From contig NZ_JAHBOH010000001.1 in the NCBI RefSeq assembly GCF_018531375.1, positions 2,666,001-2,730,000 of the forward strand: DNA of 64,000 nt, written 5' to 3'. How positions within the stretch are numbered: position 1 is the stretch's first letter; the number at the start of each line of letters is the position of its first letter. Source of the DNA: Cellulomonas fulva. GTDB taxonomy: Bacteria; Actinomycetota; Actinomycetes; Actinomycetales; Cellulomonadaceae. Positions 33,938-41,954 of this stretch are shown piece by piece. The notes beneath the pieces were generated by a model. It did no database searches. It was not told the DNA's origin and worked only from the letters and a program-made list of their open reading frames with translations. The position numbers and the translations under genes are program-made.

Positions 33938-34693
33938 ATGTCGGGTCACTCCAAGTGGGCCACCACGAAGCACAAGAAGGCCGTGATCGACGCGAAGCGC
34001 GGCAAGCTCTTCGCGAAGCTCATCAAGAACATCGAGGTGGCCGCCCGCACGGGCGGCGGTGACCCCGCGGGCAACCCGACGCTCTTCGACGCGATCCAGA
34101 AGGCGAAGAAGTCGTCGGTCCCGAACGACAACATCGACCGCGCGCTCAAGCGCGGCTCCGGCCAGGAGGCCGGCGGCGCCGACTACCAGACGATCATGTA
34201 CGAGGGCTACGGCCCCGGCGGCGTCGCGGTGCTGGTCGAGTGCCTGACGGACAACCGCAACCGCGCCGCGAGCGACGTCCGCGTCGCGTTCACGCGCAAC
34301 GGCGGCCAGATGGCCGACCCGGGCTCCGTCTCCTACCTGTTCAGCCGCAAGGGCGTCGTCATCGTCCCCAAGGAGGGCACGGACGAGGACGCGGTCATGG
34401 AGGCGGTCCTCGACGCCGGTGGCGAGGAGGTCACCGACCTCGGCGAGCAGTTCGAGGTGCTGAGCGAGGCGACCGACCTGGTCCCCGTGCGCACCGCGCT
34501 GCAGGACGCGGGCATCGAGTACGACTCCGCGGACGTCGTGTTCTGGCCGGCCACCCAGATCGAGGTGGACGCCGAGGGCGCACGCAAGATCCTCCGCCTC
34601 GTCGACGCGCTCGAGGACTCGGACGACGTGCAGAACGTCTACGCGAACTTCGACGCGTCCGACGAGGTCATGGCGGAGCTCGAGGACGACTGA
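33938..34693 (+). CDS. YebC/PmpR family DNA-binding transcriptional regulator
   Basis: The 251-residue protein starts at ATG 33938, 7 bp after pdxT. It is full length and well conserved: [73 protein letters not shown] and FWPATQIEV. YebC-type proteins act in regulation or in relieving ribosome stalling on poly-Pro stretches. It precedes ruvC after 64 bp, as in many actinobacteria and proteobacteria. Confidence 0.95.
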   Translation: MSGHSKWATTKHKKAVIDAKRGKLFAKLIKNIEVAARTGGGDPAGNPTLFDAIQKAKKSSVPNDNIDRALKRGSGQEAGGADYQTIMYEGYGPGGVAVLVECLTDNRNRAASDVRVAFTRNGGQMADPGSVSYLFSRKGVVIVPKEGTDEDAVMEAVLDAGGEEVTDLGEQFEVLSEATDLVPVRTALQDAGIEYDSADVVFWPATQIEVDAEGARKILRLVDALEDSDDVQNVYANFDASDEVMAELEDD

Positions 34694-34745
34694 CCGCGCG
34701 CCGCCGCGGCGGCGGGTCGGTCCCCGTCCGTCGGGCGCCGGGTGC

Positions 34746-34751
34746 GACCAT
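34746..34751 (+). promoter_or_regulatory. -10 box, possible leaderless promoter of ruvC
   Basis: GACCAT ends six nt before ATG 34758; no Shine-Dalgarno sequence. No SOS box is seen here. Confidence 0.35.
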
Positions 34752-34757
34752 GCGTGC

Positions 34758-35318
34758 ATGCGCGTGATGGGAGTCGACCCGGGCCTGACCCGGTGCGGGC
34801 TGGGTGTCGTCGACGGCCTGCCCGGTCGGCGAGCGCGCCTGGTCGACGTCGGGGTCGCGACCTCGGCGCCCGGGCTCGACGTGGACCAGCGCCTGCTCGT
34901 GATCGAGCGCAGCATCGAGGAGTGGCTCGAGGAGCACGCGCCGGACGCGGTCGCGGTGGAGCGGGTCTTCGCGCAGCACAACCTGCGCACGGTGATGGGC
35001 ACCGCGCAGGTCGCGGGCCTCGCGATGGTGGCCGCCGCGCGTCGTCGGATCCCGGTCGCGCTGCACACGCCGTCCGAGGTGAAGGCGGCCGTGACGGGCA
35101 GCGGGCGCGCGGACAAGGCGCAGGTGCAGACCATGGTCGCGCGGCTGCTCCGGCTGGAGGACCTGCCGCGGCCGGCCGACGCGGCCGACGCCCTGGCGCT
35201 CGCGATCTGCCACCTGTGGCGGCCGGCGGGCGCGCTCGGCGCGCCGCAGCGACCGGCCTCGTCGATGACGGCGGCCCAGCGCGCGTGGGCGGCTGCGGAG
35301 CAGGCCGCGCGCCGGTGA
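34758..35318 (+). CDS. ruvC: Holliday junction endodeoxyribonuclease RuvC
   Basis: The 186-residue protein starts at ATG 34758 ([16 protein letters not shown]). Catalytic carboxylates are D7, E68 (AVERVF) and the [13 protein letters not shown] block. [16 protein letters not shown] and [16 protein letters not shown] also match the family. It resolves Holliday junctions together with RuvAB. The gene for ruvA follows after 222 bp containing a dodecamer repeat, so the ruv cluster is less tightly packed than usual. Confidence 0.96.
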   Translation: MRVMGVDPGLTRCGLGVVDGLPGRRARLVDVGVATSAPGLDVDQRLLVIERSIEEWLEEHAPDAVAVERVFAQHNLRTVMGTAQVAGLAMVAAARRRIPVALHTPSEVKAAVTGSGRADKAQVQTMVARLLRLEDLPRPADAADALALAICHLWRPAGALGAPQRPASSMTAAQRAWAAAEQAARR

Positions 35319-35440
35319 CGGAGCGCGCCGCGCGCCGGTGACGCACCGCGCCGAGGGGTCGCGCGATGGGGCGTGTCTTCGTACGTGTGTTCGCCCGCGT
35401 GTGGCAGGCTGGGCCGCGGCAGCGGGGCTGCCCCTGCTGA

Positions 35441-35488
35441 ACCAGCGCTGAGGCCAGAGCTGAGACCAGAGCTGAGACCAGACCTGAG
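35441..35488. repeat. Four 12-bp tandem repeats upstream of ruvA
   Basis: Units are ACCAGCGCTGAG, GCCAGAGCTGAG, ACCAGAGCTGAG and ACCAGACCTGAG. They lie in the ruvC-ruvA gap, ending 52 bp before the ruvA start. No coding function. Confidence 0.9.
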
Positions 35489-35540
35489 CCCGGTGCCGAG
35501 GGCGGCGGCACGGGACCGGACGACGAAGGTGAGGGCGCAC

Positions 35541-36164
35541 GTGATCGCTTCGGTGCGCGGTGCGGTGCTGGCGGTGCGGCTCGACGCCGCGGTGGTCGAG
35601 GTCGGCGGGGTCGGCATGCTCGTCCAGGCCACGCCGGCGACGCTGGCCCACCTGCGGGTGGGTCAGGAGGCGACGCTGCACACCTCCCTGGTCGTCCGGG
35701 AGGACTCCCTGACGCTGTTCGGGTTCGTCGACGACGACGAGCGCGAGGTGTTCGAGGTCGTCCAGACCGTGAGCGGCGTGGGACCGCGGCTCGCCCTCGC
35801 GATGCTCGCGGTGCACACCCCGGACGGGCTGCGGCGCGCCGTGGCGGGCGAGGACCTCAAGGCGCTCGAGCGGGTCCCGGGCATCGGCCGCAAGGGCGCG
35901 CAGCGGATCGTGCTGGAGCTCAAGGACCGGTTGGGAGCGCCCGCCCCCGAGGGCGGCGCGGTGGCCGGCGCCGCGCCGGCGCTGCCGGTGGGGGACCACC
36001 GTCAGCAGGTGGTGGACGCGCTCGTCGGGCTGGGCTGGAACCAGAAGGCCGCCGACGAGGCCGTGGGCACGGCCCTGGCCGACGTGACCGGACCGGTCGC
36101 CGCGGACGAGGTGCCCGGCCTCCTGCGGGCCGCCCTGCGCACCCTGGGCGGCGGACGTGGCTGA
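35541..36164 (+). CDS. ruvA: Holliday junction branch migration protein RuvA
   Basis: The start is GTG 35541 ([12 protein letters not shown]), matching the usual MIxxxxG start, with GGTGAGGG upstream; 207 residues. Domain I is an OB fold ([16 protein letters not shown]). Domain II has two helix-hairpin-helix motifs, [14 protein letters not shown] and [17 protein letters not shown]. Domain III binds RuvB ([21 protein letters not shown]). It clamps the Holliday junction as a tetramer. It overlaps ruvB by 8 bp. Confidence 0.96.
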   Translation: MIASVRGAVLAVRLDAAVVEVGGVGMLVQATPATLAHLRVGQEATLHTSLVVREDSLTLFGFVDDDEREVFEVVQTVSGVGPRLALAMLAVHTPDGLRRAVAGEDLKALERVPGIGRKGAQRIVLELKDRLGAPAPEGGAVAGAAPALPVGDHRQQVVDALVGLGWNQKAADEAVGTALADVTGPVAADEVPGLLRAALRTLGGGRG

Positions 36165-37299
36165 CCGCGCTGGTCGCGCCGGTCCCGACGCCGGGTCCGA
36201 CGCCGGGTCCGACGCCGTGCCCGGTGGGTACGGCGGGGCGCACGACGAGGACGGCGACGGCCTGGTGACCGAGCGGTTGCCCGCGGACTCGTTGGTGCGG
36301 CCGGGTGCGGACGACCTCGAGCGGGCGGCCGAGGCGGCACTGCGGCCACGACGGCTCGCGGAGTTCGTCGGCCAGCGCGTCGTGCGCGAGCAGCTCTCCC
36401 TGGTGCTCGAGGCCGCGCGGGGCCGCGGTCGCGCGCCGGACCACCTGCTGCTCTCGGGTCCGCCGGGGCTCGGCAAGACCACGCTCGCCATGATCATCGC
36501 GGCCGAGCTCGGGACGTCGCTGCGGGTGACGAGCGGCCCCGCGATCCAGCACGCCGGTGACCTGGCCGCGGTGCTGTCCTCGCTCGAGGAGGGCGAGGTG
36601 CTGTTCCTCGACGAGATCCACCGGGTGGCACGGCCCGCGGAGGAGCTGCTGTACGTCGCGATGGAGGACTTCCGCGTCGACGTCGTCGTGGGCAAGGGGG
36701 CGGGCGCGACCGCGATCCCGCTCGCGCTGCCGCCGTTCACGGTCGTCGGCGCGACGACCCGCGCCGGCCTGCTGCCGGCTCCGCTGCGGGACCGGTTCGG
36801 GTTCACCGCCCACCTGGACTTCTACGCCGCCGACGAGCTCGAGCAGGTGCTCCTGCGCTCGGCCGGGCTGCTCGACGTCCCGCTGGCGGGTGCGGCGGCG
36901 CGGGAGATCGCCTCGCGGTCCCGCGGCACGCCGCGCATCGCGAACCGCCTGCTGCGCCGCGTGCGCGACTGGGCCGAGGTGCGGGGCGACGGCCGGCTCA
37001 CCCTCGCGGCCGCCCGCGCGGCGCTCGAGGTGTACGAAGTCGACGAGCGCGGGCTCGACCGGCTCGACCGCTCGGTGCTCGAGGCGCTGTGCCTGCGGTT
37101 CGGCGGGGGACCGGTCGGTCTGACGACCCTCGCGGTCGCCGTGGGTGAGGAGCCGGAGACGGTCGAGACCGTCGCCGAGCCGTTCCTGGTGCGCGAGGGG
37201 CTCGTCGGGCGGACCGCGCGCGGTCGGGTCGCGCTGCCCGCCGCGTGGGCGCACCTGGGGCTCACGCCGCCACCGGAGACCGGCACGCTGTTCTCCTGA
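36157..37299 (+). CDS. ruvB: Holliday junction branch migration ATPase RuvB
   Basis: The start is GTG 36157, overlapping ruvA by 8 bp; 380 residues. A ~45-residue disordered leader with repeated D-A-G-S units precedes the canonical start [12 protein letters not shown]. Walker A is [11 protein letters not shown], Walker B FLDEIHR, sensor GATTRAGLL, and the arginine finger region LRDRFGF. The C-terminal winged helix ends [10 protein letters not shown]. It is an AAA+ hexamer that drives branch migration with RuvA. The leader is coded partly by three 12-bp repeats (36187-36222). Confidence 0.97.
   Translation: MADRAGRAGPDAGSDAGSDAVPGGYGGAHDEDGDGLVTERLPADSLVRPGADDLERAAEAALRPRRLAEFVGQRVVREQLSLVLEAARGRGRAPDHLLLSGPPGLGKTTLAMIIAAELGTSLRVTSGPAIQHAGDLAAVLSSLEEGEVLFLDEIHRVARPAEELLYVAMEDFRVDVVVGKGAGATAIPLALPPFTVVGATTRAGLLPAPLRDRFGFTAHLDFYAADELEQVLLRSAGLLDVPLAGAAAREIASRSRGTPRIANRLLRRVRDWAEVRGDGRLTLAAARAALEVYEVDERGLDRLDRSVLEALCLRFGGGPVGLTTLAVAVGEEPETVETVAEPFLVREGLVGRTARGRVALPAAWAHLGLTPPPETGTLFS
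36187..36222. repeat. Three 12-bp repeats at the 5' end of ruvB
   Basis: GACGCCGGGTCC occurs twice perfectly, followed by GACGCCGTGCCC, in frame in the non-conserved N-terminal leader. Confidence 0.9.
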
Positions 37300-37300
37300 G

Positions 37301-37332
37301 CGTGTGCTCCTGAGCCTGCTCCAGAGCACACG
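37301..37332 (+). terminator. Hairpin after the ruv cluster
   Basis: CGTGTGCTC (37301-37309) and GAGCACACG (37324-37332) form a perfect 9-bp stem with a 14-nt loop, two bases after the ruvB stop. TCCTGAGC repeats flank it, including two CTCTCCTGAGCT dodecamers at 37340-37363. Confidence 0.65.
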
Positions 37333-37437
37333 CCCGCCGCTCTCCTGAGCTCTCTCCTGAGCTCGCTCCCGCGCGCAGGCACGGGCCCGCTCACCTCCGT
37401 CGCGCGGTGCCGGGGAACCCGAGTGGTGGGCCGTACG

Positions 37438-37466
37438 TTGGAGCGGCGGGCCGCTGCGCCTACACT
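37438..37466 (+). promoter_or_regulatory. Sigma-70-type promoter of the yajC-secD-secF operon
   Basis: TTGGAG (37438-37443), a 17-nt spacer and TACACT (37461-37466) make the best consensus-like promoter in the window. The yajC start is 33 nt downstream. Confidence 0.75.
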
Positions 37467-37498
37467 GCCCCGAACACGTCAACGCCGAAGGACCTGCT

Positions 37499-37975
37499 GT
37501 GACTCTGCTCAGCGCCGCACTCGCGGCCGACACCTCCGCCCCCTCGGGTGGCGGCGGTGGCTACTCGATGTTCCTCATCCTCGCTCTCGCGGTCGTGGCC
37601 TTCTGGTTCATGTCGCGGCGCACGCGCAAGCAGCAGGCCGCGCAGCGGGAGTTCCGCAACGAGCTCGCGCCGGGTGACGAGGTGATGACGGCCTCCGGCA
37701 TGATCGGCACGGTCGTGGAGGTCGCCGGCGACCGCGTCACGCTCGAGGCCGAGCCGGGCGGCGGTCGCACGCAGTGGGTGCTCGCCGCGATCGCCAAGCG
37801 GATGGACCCGCCGGTCGAGGACGACGTGGTGGACGACGAGGACGTCGACGACGACGACGCCGCGGCGTCGGACGCCGACCGCATCGCCCGCGCCAACGAC
37901 GCCGTGATCGACGTGCCGAACGACCTGTCCTCGCTCGACAAGCGTCGCGACGACGACACGGGTACCTCCAAGTAG
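37499..37975 (+). CDS. yajC: Preprotein translocase subunit YajC
   Basis: The start is GTG 37499 with AAGGA upstream; 158 residues. One N-terminal transmembrane segment (~21-40, YSMFLILALAVVAFWFMS) is followed by RRTRKQQAAQREFRNELAPGDEVMTASGMIGTV, the YajC signature. The C-terminal ~50 residues are a very acidic tail (runs of Asp/Glu), longer than in most bacteria. It associates with SecDF at the membrane. Its own strong promoter precedes it. Confidence 0.93.
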   Translation: MTLLSAALAADTSAPSGGGGGYSMFLILALAVVAFWFMSRRTRKQQAAQREFRNELAPGDEVMTASGMIGTVVEVAGDRVTLEAEPGGGRTQWVLAAIAKRMDPPVEDDVVDDEDVDDDDAAASDADRIARANDAVIDVPNDLSSLDKRRDDDTGTSK

Positions 37976-38060
37976 ACCCATGCGGCCCGGGGGCGCTCCT
38001 CCGGACCAGGACCCCACCGGCCGCACGGGCGGCCGGTGCGCGCACGAGAGAAGAACTCCG

Positions 38061-40175
38061 TTGGCCCCACCCACACGCCGCCGCAGGCCTGTGCGCACGC
38101 TCGTCGTGCTCGCCGTCATCGTCCTGCTGCCGTTCCTCGCGGTCTTCGTCGGGACGAAGGCGTCCGACGCGACCTGGACGCCGAAGCTCGCCCTCGACCT
38201 CGAGGGCGGGACGCAGATCATCCTCAACCCGGTCTCCGAGGACGGCACCGAGCCGACCTCGGAGGACATCAGCCAGGCGATCAACGTGATCCGCCAGCGG
38301 GTCGACGGGTCCGGTGTCGCCGAGGCCGAGATCAGCAGCCAGGGCGGCGGCAACATCGTCGTCGCGATCCCGGGCAAGGCCTCCGAGGAGACGATCACGG
38401 CGATCAGCCGCTCGTCGCACATGGAGTTCCGCCCCGTGCTGCAGCAGGGGATCGCGACGCCGACGGTCGAGCCCACCGCGGCGCCGTCGGTGGACCCCTC
38501 CGCCGAGCCCTCGACGGACCCGTCCGCCGAGCCCTCGACCGACCCGACGCCCGCGGCAACGCCGACGGCCGAGGAGGCGCTCGAGCCGGTGGGCGACGAG
38601 ACCGAGGACACCTCGGCCGACGCGACCGACGACGCGAGCGCTCCGGCGACGGACCCGAGCGCGGCGGCGAGCGCCGAGCCGACGCCGTCGGCGTCGGCGC
38701 CGGCGGACGACGCGGCGGGCCCGGAGTCCGCGAGCGACGCCGCCTACTGGGTCACGGACGACGTCCAGGCCGAGTTCGACGACCTCGACTGCACGGACCC
38801 GGCGAACCTCGCGGGCAGCATCTCGGGCGACCCCGACGCCGCGTTCGTCACGTGCAGCATCGACATCAGCACGGGCCAGAGCGACGGCCTGAAGTACATC
38901 CTCGGACCGGTCGAGATCGACGGCAGCGAGATCGACAGCGCGTCCTCGGGCCTCGAGACCCTCGCGAACGGCACCGTCGGCACGCGGTGGGTCGTCAACA
39001 TGGAGTTCACCTCCGAGGGCGCCTCCGAGTTCGCGGACGTCACCACGCGCCTCTCGACGCTGACCCAGCCGCAGAACCAGTTCGCGATGGTGCTGGACGG
39101 GCTGATCATCTCGGCGCCCAGCGTCGACGAGACCATCCCCAACGGCAAGGCGCAGATCTCCGGCAGCTTCACGCAGGCGAGCGCGGCCGAGCTGGCGAAC
39201 CGCCTCAACTTCGGCTCGCTGCCGATCAACTTCGAGGTGCAGAGCGAGCAGCAGATCTCCGCGACGCTCGGCTCCGAGCAGCTGGAGAAGGGCCTGCTGG
39301 CCGGGCTCATCGGTCTGGTGCTCGTCGTCGTCTACTCGCTGTTCCAGTACCGGGCGCTCGGTCTCCTGACGGTCGGCTCGCTGGTGATCGCGGCCACGCT
39401 GACCTATGGCGTCATCACCCTGCTGTCGTGGACGCAGGGGTACCGCCTCTCGCTGCCCGGCGTCGCCGGGTTGATCGTGGCGATCGGCATCACCGCCGAC
39501 TCGTTCATCGTGTACTTCGAGCGCATCCGCGACGAGCTGCGTGAGGGACGCGTCCTCGGCGCGGCCGTCGAGCGAGGGTGGGACCGTGCCAAGCGGACGA
39601 TCCTGGCCTCCGACGCCGTGAACCTGATCGCCGCCGTGGTGCTCTACTTCCTGGCGGTCGGCGGGGTCCGTGGCTTCGCGTTCACCCTCGGCCTCACCAC
39701 CATCATCGACGTCATCGTCGTGTTCCTGTTCACCCACCCGATGATGGAGCTCCTGGCGAAGACGAAGTTCTTCGGCGAGGGCCACCCGGCGTCGGGCCTC
39801 GACCCGCGGCGTCTGGGGGTCCCGGGGACCCGCTACGTCGGCCGCGGGCGCGTCGTGACCGGCCGCCGGCCGGACGTCGAGCCCGGCTCGGCGGACCAGG
39901 ACGTCCAGGACGCGGTCGTGGAGCGCGAGCCCGTGACTGCCGGCGTCGGGACCCGCGGCATGACGATCGCCGAGCGCAAGGCCGCCCAGCGGGCCGCCCA
40001 GCAGCCCGCGGCCGACCCGCCCGCCGACAACGCAGCGGTGGACGACGCGTCCGTCGTCGACGCGCCCGTCGACGACCGGACGGTCGGCGACCCACCCACC
40101 GACAGCACGTCGAGCGGCAGCGCGCCGCGCGGCACGACGGCCGGCGACGACCGTCCCGAGGGGAGCGACCGCTGA
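38061..40175 (+). CDS. secD: Protein translocase subunit SecD
   Basis: The start is uncertain: TTG 38061 (LAPPTRRRRPVRT) after GAGAGAAG is preferred; ATG 37980 has no ribosome-binding site. From TTG the protein has 704 residues. The P1 domain (LDLEGGTQIIL) is interrupted by a ~100-residue Pro/Ser/Thr/Asp/Ala-rich insertion (~132-228). Six membrane helices include GSLVIAATLTYGVITLL and the proton-path region VAGLIVAIGITADSFIVYFERIRDEL. A ~120-residue hydrophilic C-terminal extension follows the last helix. With SecF it uses the proton-motive force to pull secreted proteins out. It overlaps secF by 1 bp. Confidence 0.94.
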   Translation: MAPPTRRRRPVRTLVVLAVIVLLPFLAVFVGTKASDATWTPKLALDLEGGTQIILNPVSEDGTEPTSEDISQAINVIRQRVDGSGVAEAEISSQGGGNIVVAIPGKASEETITAISRSSHMEFRPVLQQGIATPTVEPTAAPSVDPSAEPSTDPSAEPSTDPTPAATPTAEEALEPVGDETEDTSADATDDASAPATDPSAAASAEPTPSASAPADDAAGPESASDAAYWVTDDVQAEFDDLDCTDPANLAGSISGDPDAAFVTCSIDISTGQSDGLKYILGPVEIDGSEIDSASSGLETLANGTVGTRWVVNMEFTSEGASEFADVTTRLSTLTQPQNQFAMVLDGLIISAPSVDETIPNGKAQISGSFTQASAAELANRLNFGSLPINFEVQSEQQISATLGSEQLEKGLLAGLIGLVLVVVYSLFQYRALGLLTVGSLVIAATLTYGVITLLSWTQGYRLSLPGVAGLIVAIGITADSFIVYFERIRDELREGRVLGAAVERGWDRAKRTILASDAVNLIAAVVLYFLAVGGVRGFAFTLGLTTIIDVIVVFLFTHPMMELLAKTKFFGEGHPASGLDPRRLGVPGTRYVGRGRVVTGRRPDVEPGSADQDVQDAVVEREPVTAGVGTRGMTIAERKAAQRAAQQPAADPPADNAAVDDASVVDAPVDDRTVGDPPTDSTSSGSAPRGTTAGDDRPEGSDR

Positions 40176-41275
40176 TGGCCGCCGGATTCGCCCAGTGGGG
40201 CAACGACCTGTACGCCGGTCGGCGCTCGTACGACATCGTCGGCCGCCGCCGCGCGTTCTACGCGGTCTCGGCCGTGCTCGTCCTGATCTCCGCGATCCTC
40301 CTGATCAAGCCGGGTCTCAACCCGGGCATCGAGTTCCGCGGGGGCTCGGAGTTCGTCGTCTCGGGGATCGAGGGCGATCGCGACCAGCAGCTCGCGATCG
40401 ACACGGTGCAGAGCGTCGCGCCGGAGGAGTCGCCGGAGGTGACGAACCTCGGCGAGGACTCGCTGCGGATCCAGGTCGCCGAGCTCACCGACGACGAGGT
40501 CAAGGAGGTCGGCGACGCGCTGCAGACGGCGTTCGACGTCACGGACGACGACATCACGACCCAGTTCGTGGGACCGACGTGGGGCAAGGACGTCTCGCAG
40601 AAGGCGATCACGGGAATCATCGTCTTCCTGCTGTTCGTCTCGGTCGTCATGGCGCTCTACTTCCGCAACTGGCGGATGGCGCTCGCCGCGCTCGTCGCCC
40701 TGGCGCACGACCTGATCATCACGGTCGGCATCTACGCCGGCGTCGGCTGGGAGGTCACGCCCGCGACCGTGATCGGGTTCCTGACGATCCTGGGGTACTC
40801 GATCTACGACACGGTCGTGGTCTTCGACAAGGTGCGCGAGAACACCGCGGACACGCTCGACCAGACGCGGTTCACGTACGCCGAGAAGGCGAACCTCGCG
40901 GTCAACCAGACGCTGGTGCGCTCGATCAACACCTCGGTCGTCGCGCTCCTGCCGGTGGCGGCGATCCTCTTCGTCGGAGCCTTCGTCCTCGGCGCGGGCA
41001 CGCTGCGCGACATCGCGCTCGCGCTCTTCGTCGGCATGCTCGTCGGCACGTACTCGTCGATCTTCCTGGCGACCCCGTTCGAGGTCACGTTGCGCGAGCG
41101 CGAGCCGAAGATCAAGGCGCACACCGCCAAGGTCCTCGCCGCTCGCGCGGGCGTGAGCGACCCGGACACCGCGGCGCTCGCCGGCGCCGGCGTGCGTTCC
41201 GCCGCCGGTCAGCTGCGCCCGGGTGAGCACCTGGGTCAGGCCGCCCAGCCGAAGCGCCGCAAGACCGGTCGATGA
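40175..41275 (+). CDS. secF: Protein translocase subunit SecF
   Basis: The start is ATG 40175 within the secD stop (TGATG); 366 residues. It has six membrane helices with FRGGSEFVV in the periplasmic domain and GVGWEVTPATVIGFLTILGYSIYDTVVVFDKVREN, the SecF signature. NTSVVALLPVAAILFVGAFVLGAG follows. It works with SecD in protein export. The C-terminus carries a ~50-residue hydrophilic extension. Its stop overlaps apt by 4 bp, so the operon continues into purine salvage and relA. Confidence 0.95.
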   Translation: MAAGFAQWGNDLYAGRRSYDIVGRRRAFYAVSAVLVLISAILLIKPGLNPGIEFRGGSEFVVSGIEGDRDQQLAIDTVQSVAPEESPEVTNLGEDSLRIQVAELTDDEVKEVGDALQTAFDVTDDDITTQFVGPTWGKDVSQKAITGIIVFLLFVSVVMALYFRNWRMALAALVALAHDLIITVGIYAGVGWEVTPATVIGFLTILGYSIYDTVVVFDKVRENTADTLDQTRFTYAEKANLAVNQTLVRSINTSVVALLPVAAILFVGAFVLGAGTLRDIALALFVGMLVGTYSSIFLATPFEVTLREREPKIKAHTAKVLAARAGVSDPDTAALAGAGVRSAAGQLRPGEHLGQAAQPKRRKTGR

Positions 41276-41838
41276 CGCCGGACACCTCCCACCGGCCCGC
41301 CGGCCCGGCGCGCGCGGACGTCGCGCGCCGGGCCGACGAGCTTGTCCGGCTGGTGCCGGACTACCCGCTGCCGGGCGTGCTCTTCCGGGACATCACGCCG
41401 CTGCTGGCCGATGCCGACGCGTTCGCCGGGGTCGTCGGCACGCTCGCGGCCGGGACGACGGGGCCGGTCGACCTGGTCGCCGGGATGGAGGCGCGCGGGT
41501 TCCTGCTCGCGGCCCCGGTCGCCGCGGCGCTCGGGTCGGGGGTGGTCCCGGTCCGCAAGGCGGGCAAGCTTCCTGCCCCGACCGCCTCGCAAAGCTATGC
41601 GCTCGAGTACGGCGAGGCGACCATCGAGATCCACCCGGCCACCGTGCCCGCCGGGGCGCGCGTGCTCGTCGTCGACGACGTGCTCGCCACGGGCGGGACC
41701 GCGGCGGCGACGGTCGAGCTCCTGCGCGGGTGCGGTGCCGAGGTCGTCGGGCTCGCGTTCCTGGTCGAGATCGCCGGGCTCGGCGGACGGGACCTGCTGC
41801 CGGGTCTCGCGATCGACACGGTGCTCACGGTCGACTGA
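41272..41838 (+). CDS. apt: Adenine phosphoribosyltransferase
   Basis: The 188-residue protein starts at ATG 41272 (ATGA overlap with secF). VPDYPLPGVLFRDITPLLAD and GMEARGFLLAAPVA identify Apt, and VLVVDDVLATGGTAAATVELL is the PRPP-binding loop. It salvages adenine to AMP. The gene order secF-apt-relA is a conserved actinobacterial arrangement, connecting nucleotide salvage to (p)ppGpp metabolism. Confidence 0.96.
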   Translation: MTPDTSHRPAGPARADVARRADELVRLVPDYPLPGVLFRDITPLLADADAFAGVVGTLAAGTTGPVDLVAGMEARGFLLAAPVAAALGSGVVPVRKAGKLPAPTASQSYALEYGEATIEIHPATVPAGARVLVVDDVLATGGTAAATVELLRGCGAEVVGLAFLVEIAGLGGRDLLPGLAIDTVLTVD

Positions 41839-41909
41839 CGCGCACGCCGCGCGTGCGGCCGGGCGCTGTCCCGCCCCCGTGCCGGGACGGTCGGACCCGC
41901 GTACGGTCG

Positions 41910-41915
41910 TAGACT
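41910..41915 (+). promoter_or_regulatory. Possible -10 box of relA
   Basis: TAGACT lies 39 nt before GTG 41955; no recognisable -35 hexamer 17 nt upstream. Confidence 0.4.
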
Positions 41916-41954
41916 CGAACGACCGAGCGTGACCAGCAGCAGGAGGGGGACCGG

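Noticed and set aside
34746..34757. SOS box upstream of ruvC
   Set aside because: I looked for CGAAC-N4-GTTCG in the yebC-ruvC gap and found no match.
37980..38060. ATG 37980 as secD start
   Set aside because: It has no ribosome-binding site and would add a Pro/Gly/Arg-rich leader before the normal SecD N-terminus. TTG 38061 is preferred, though not proven.
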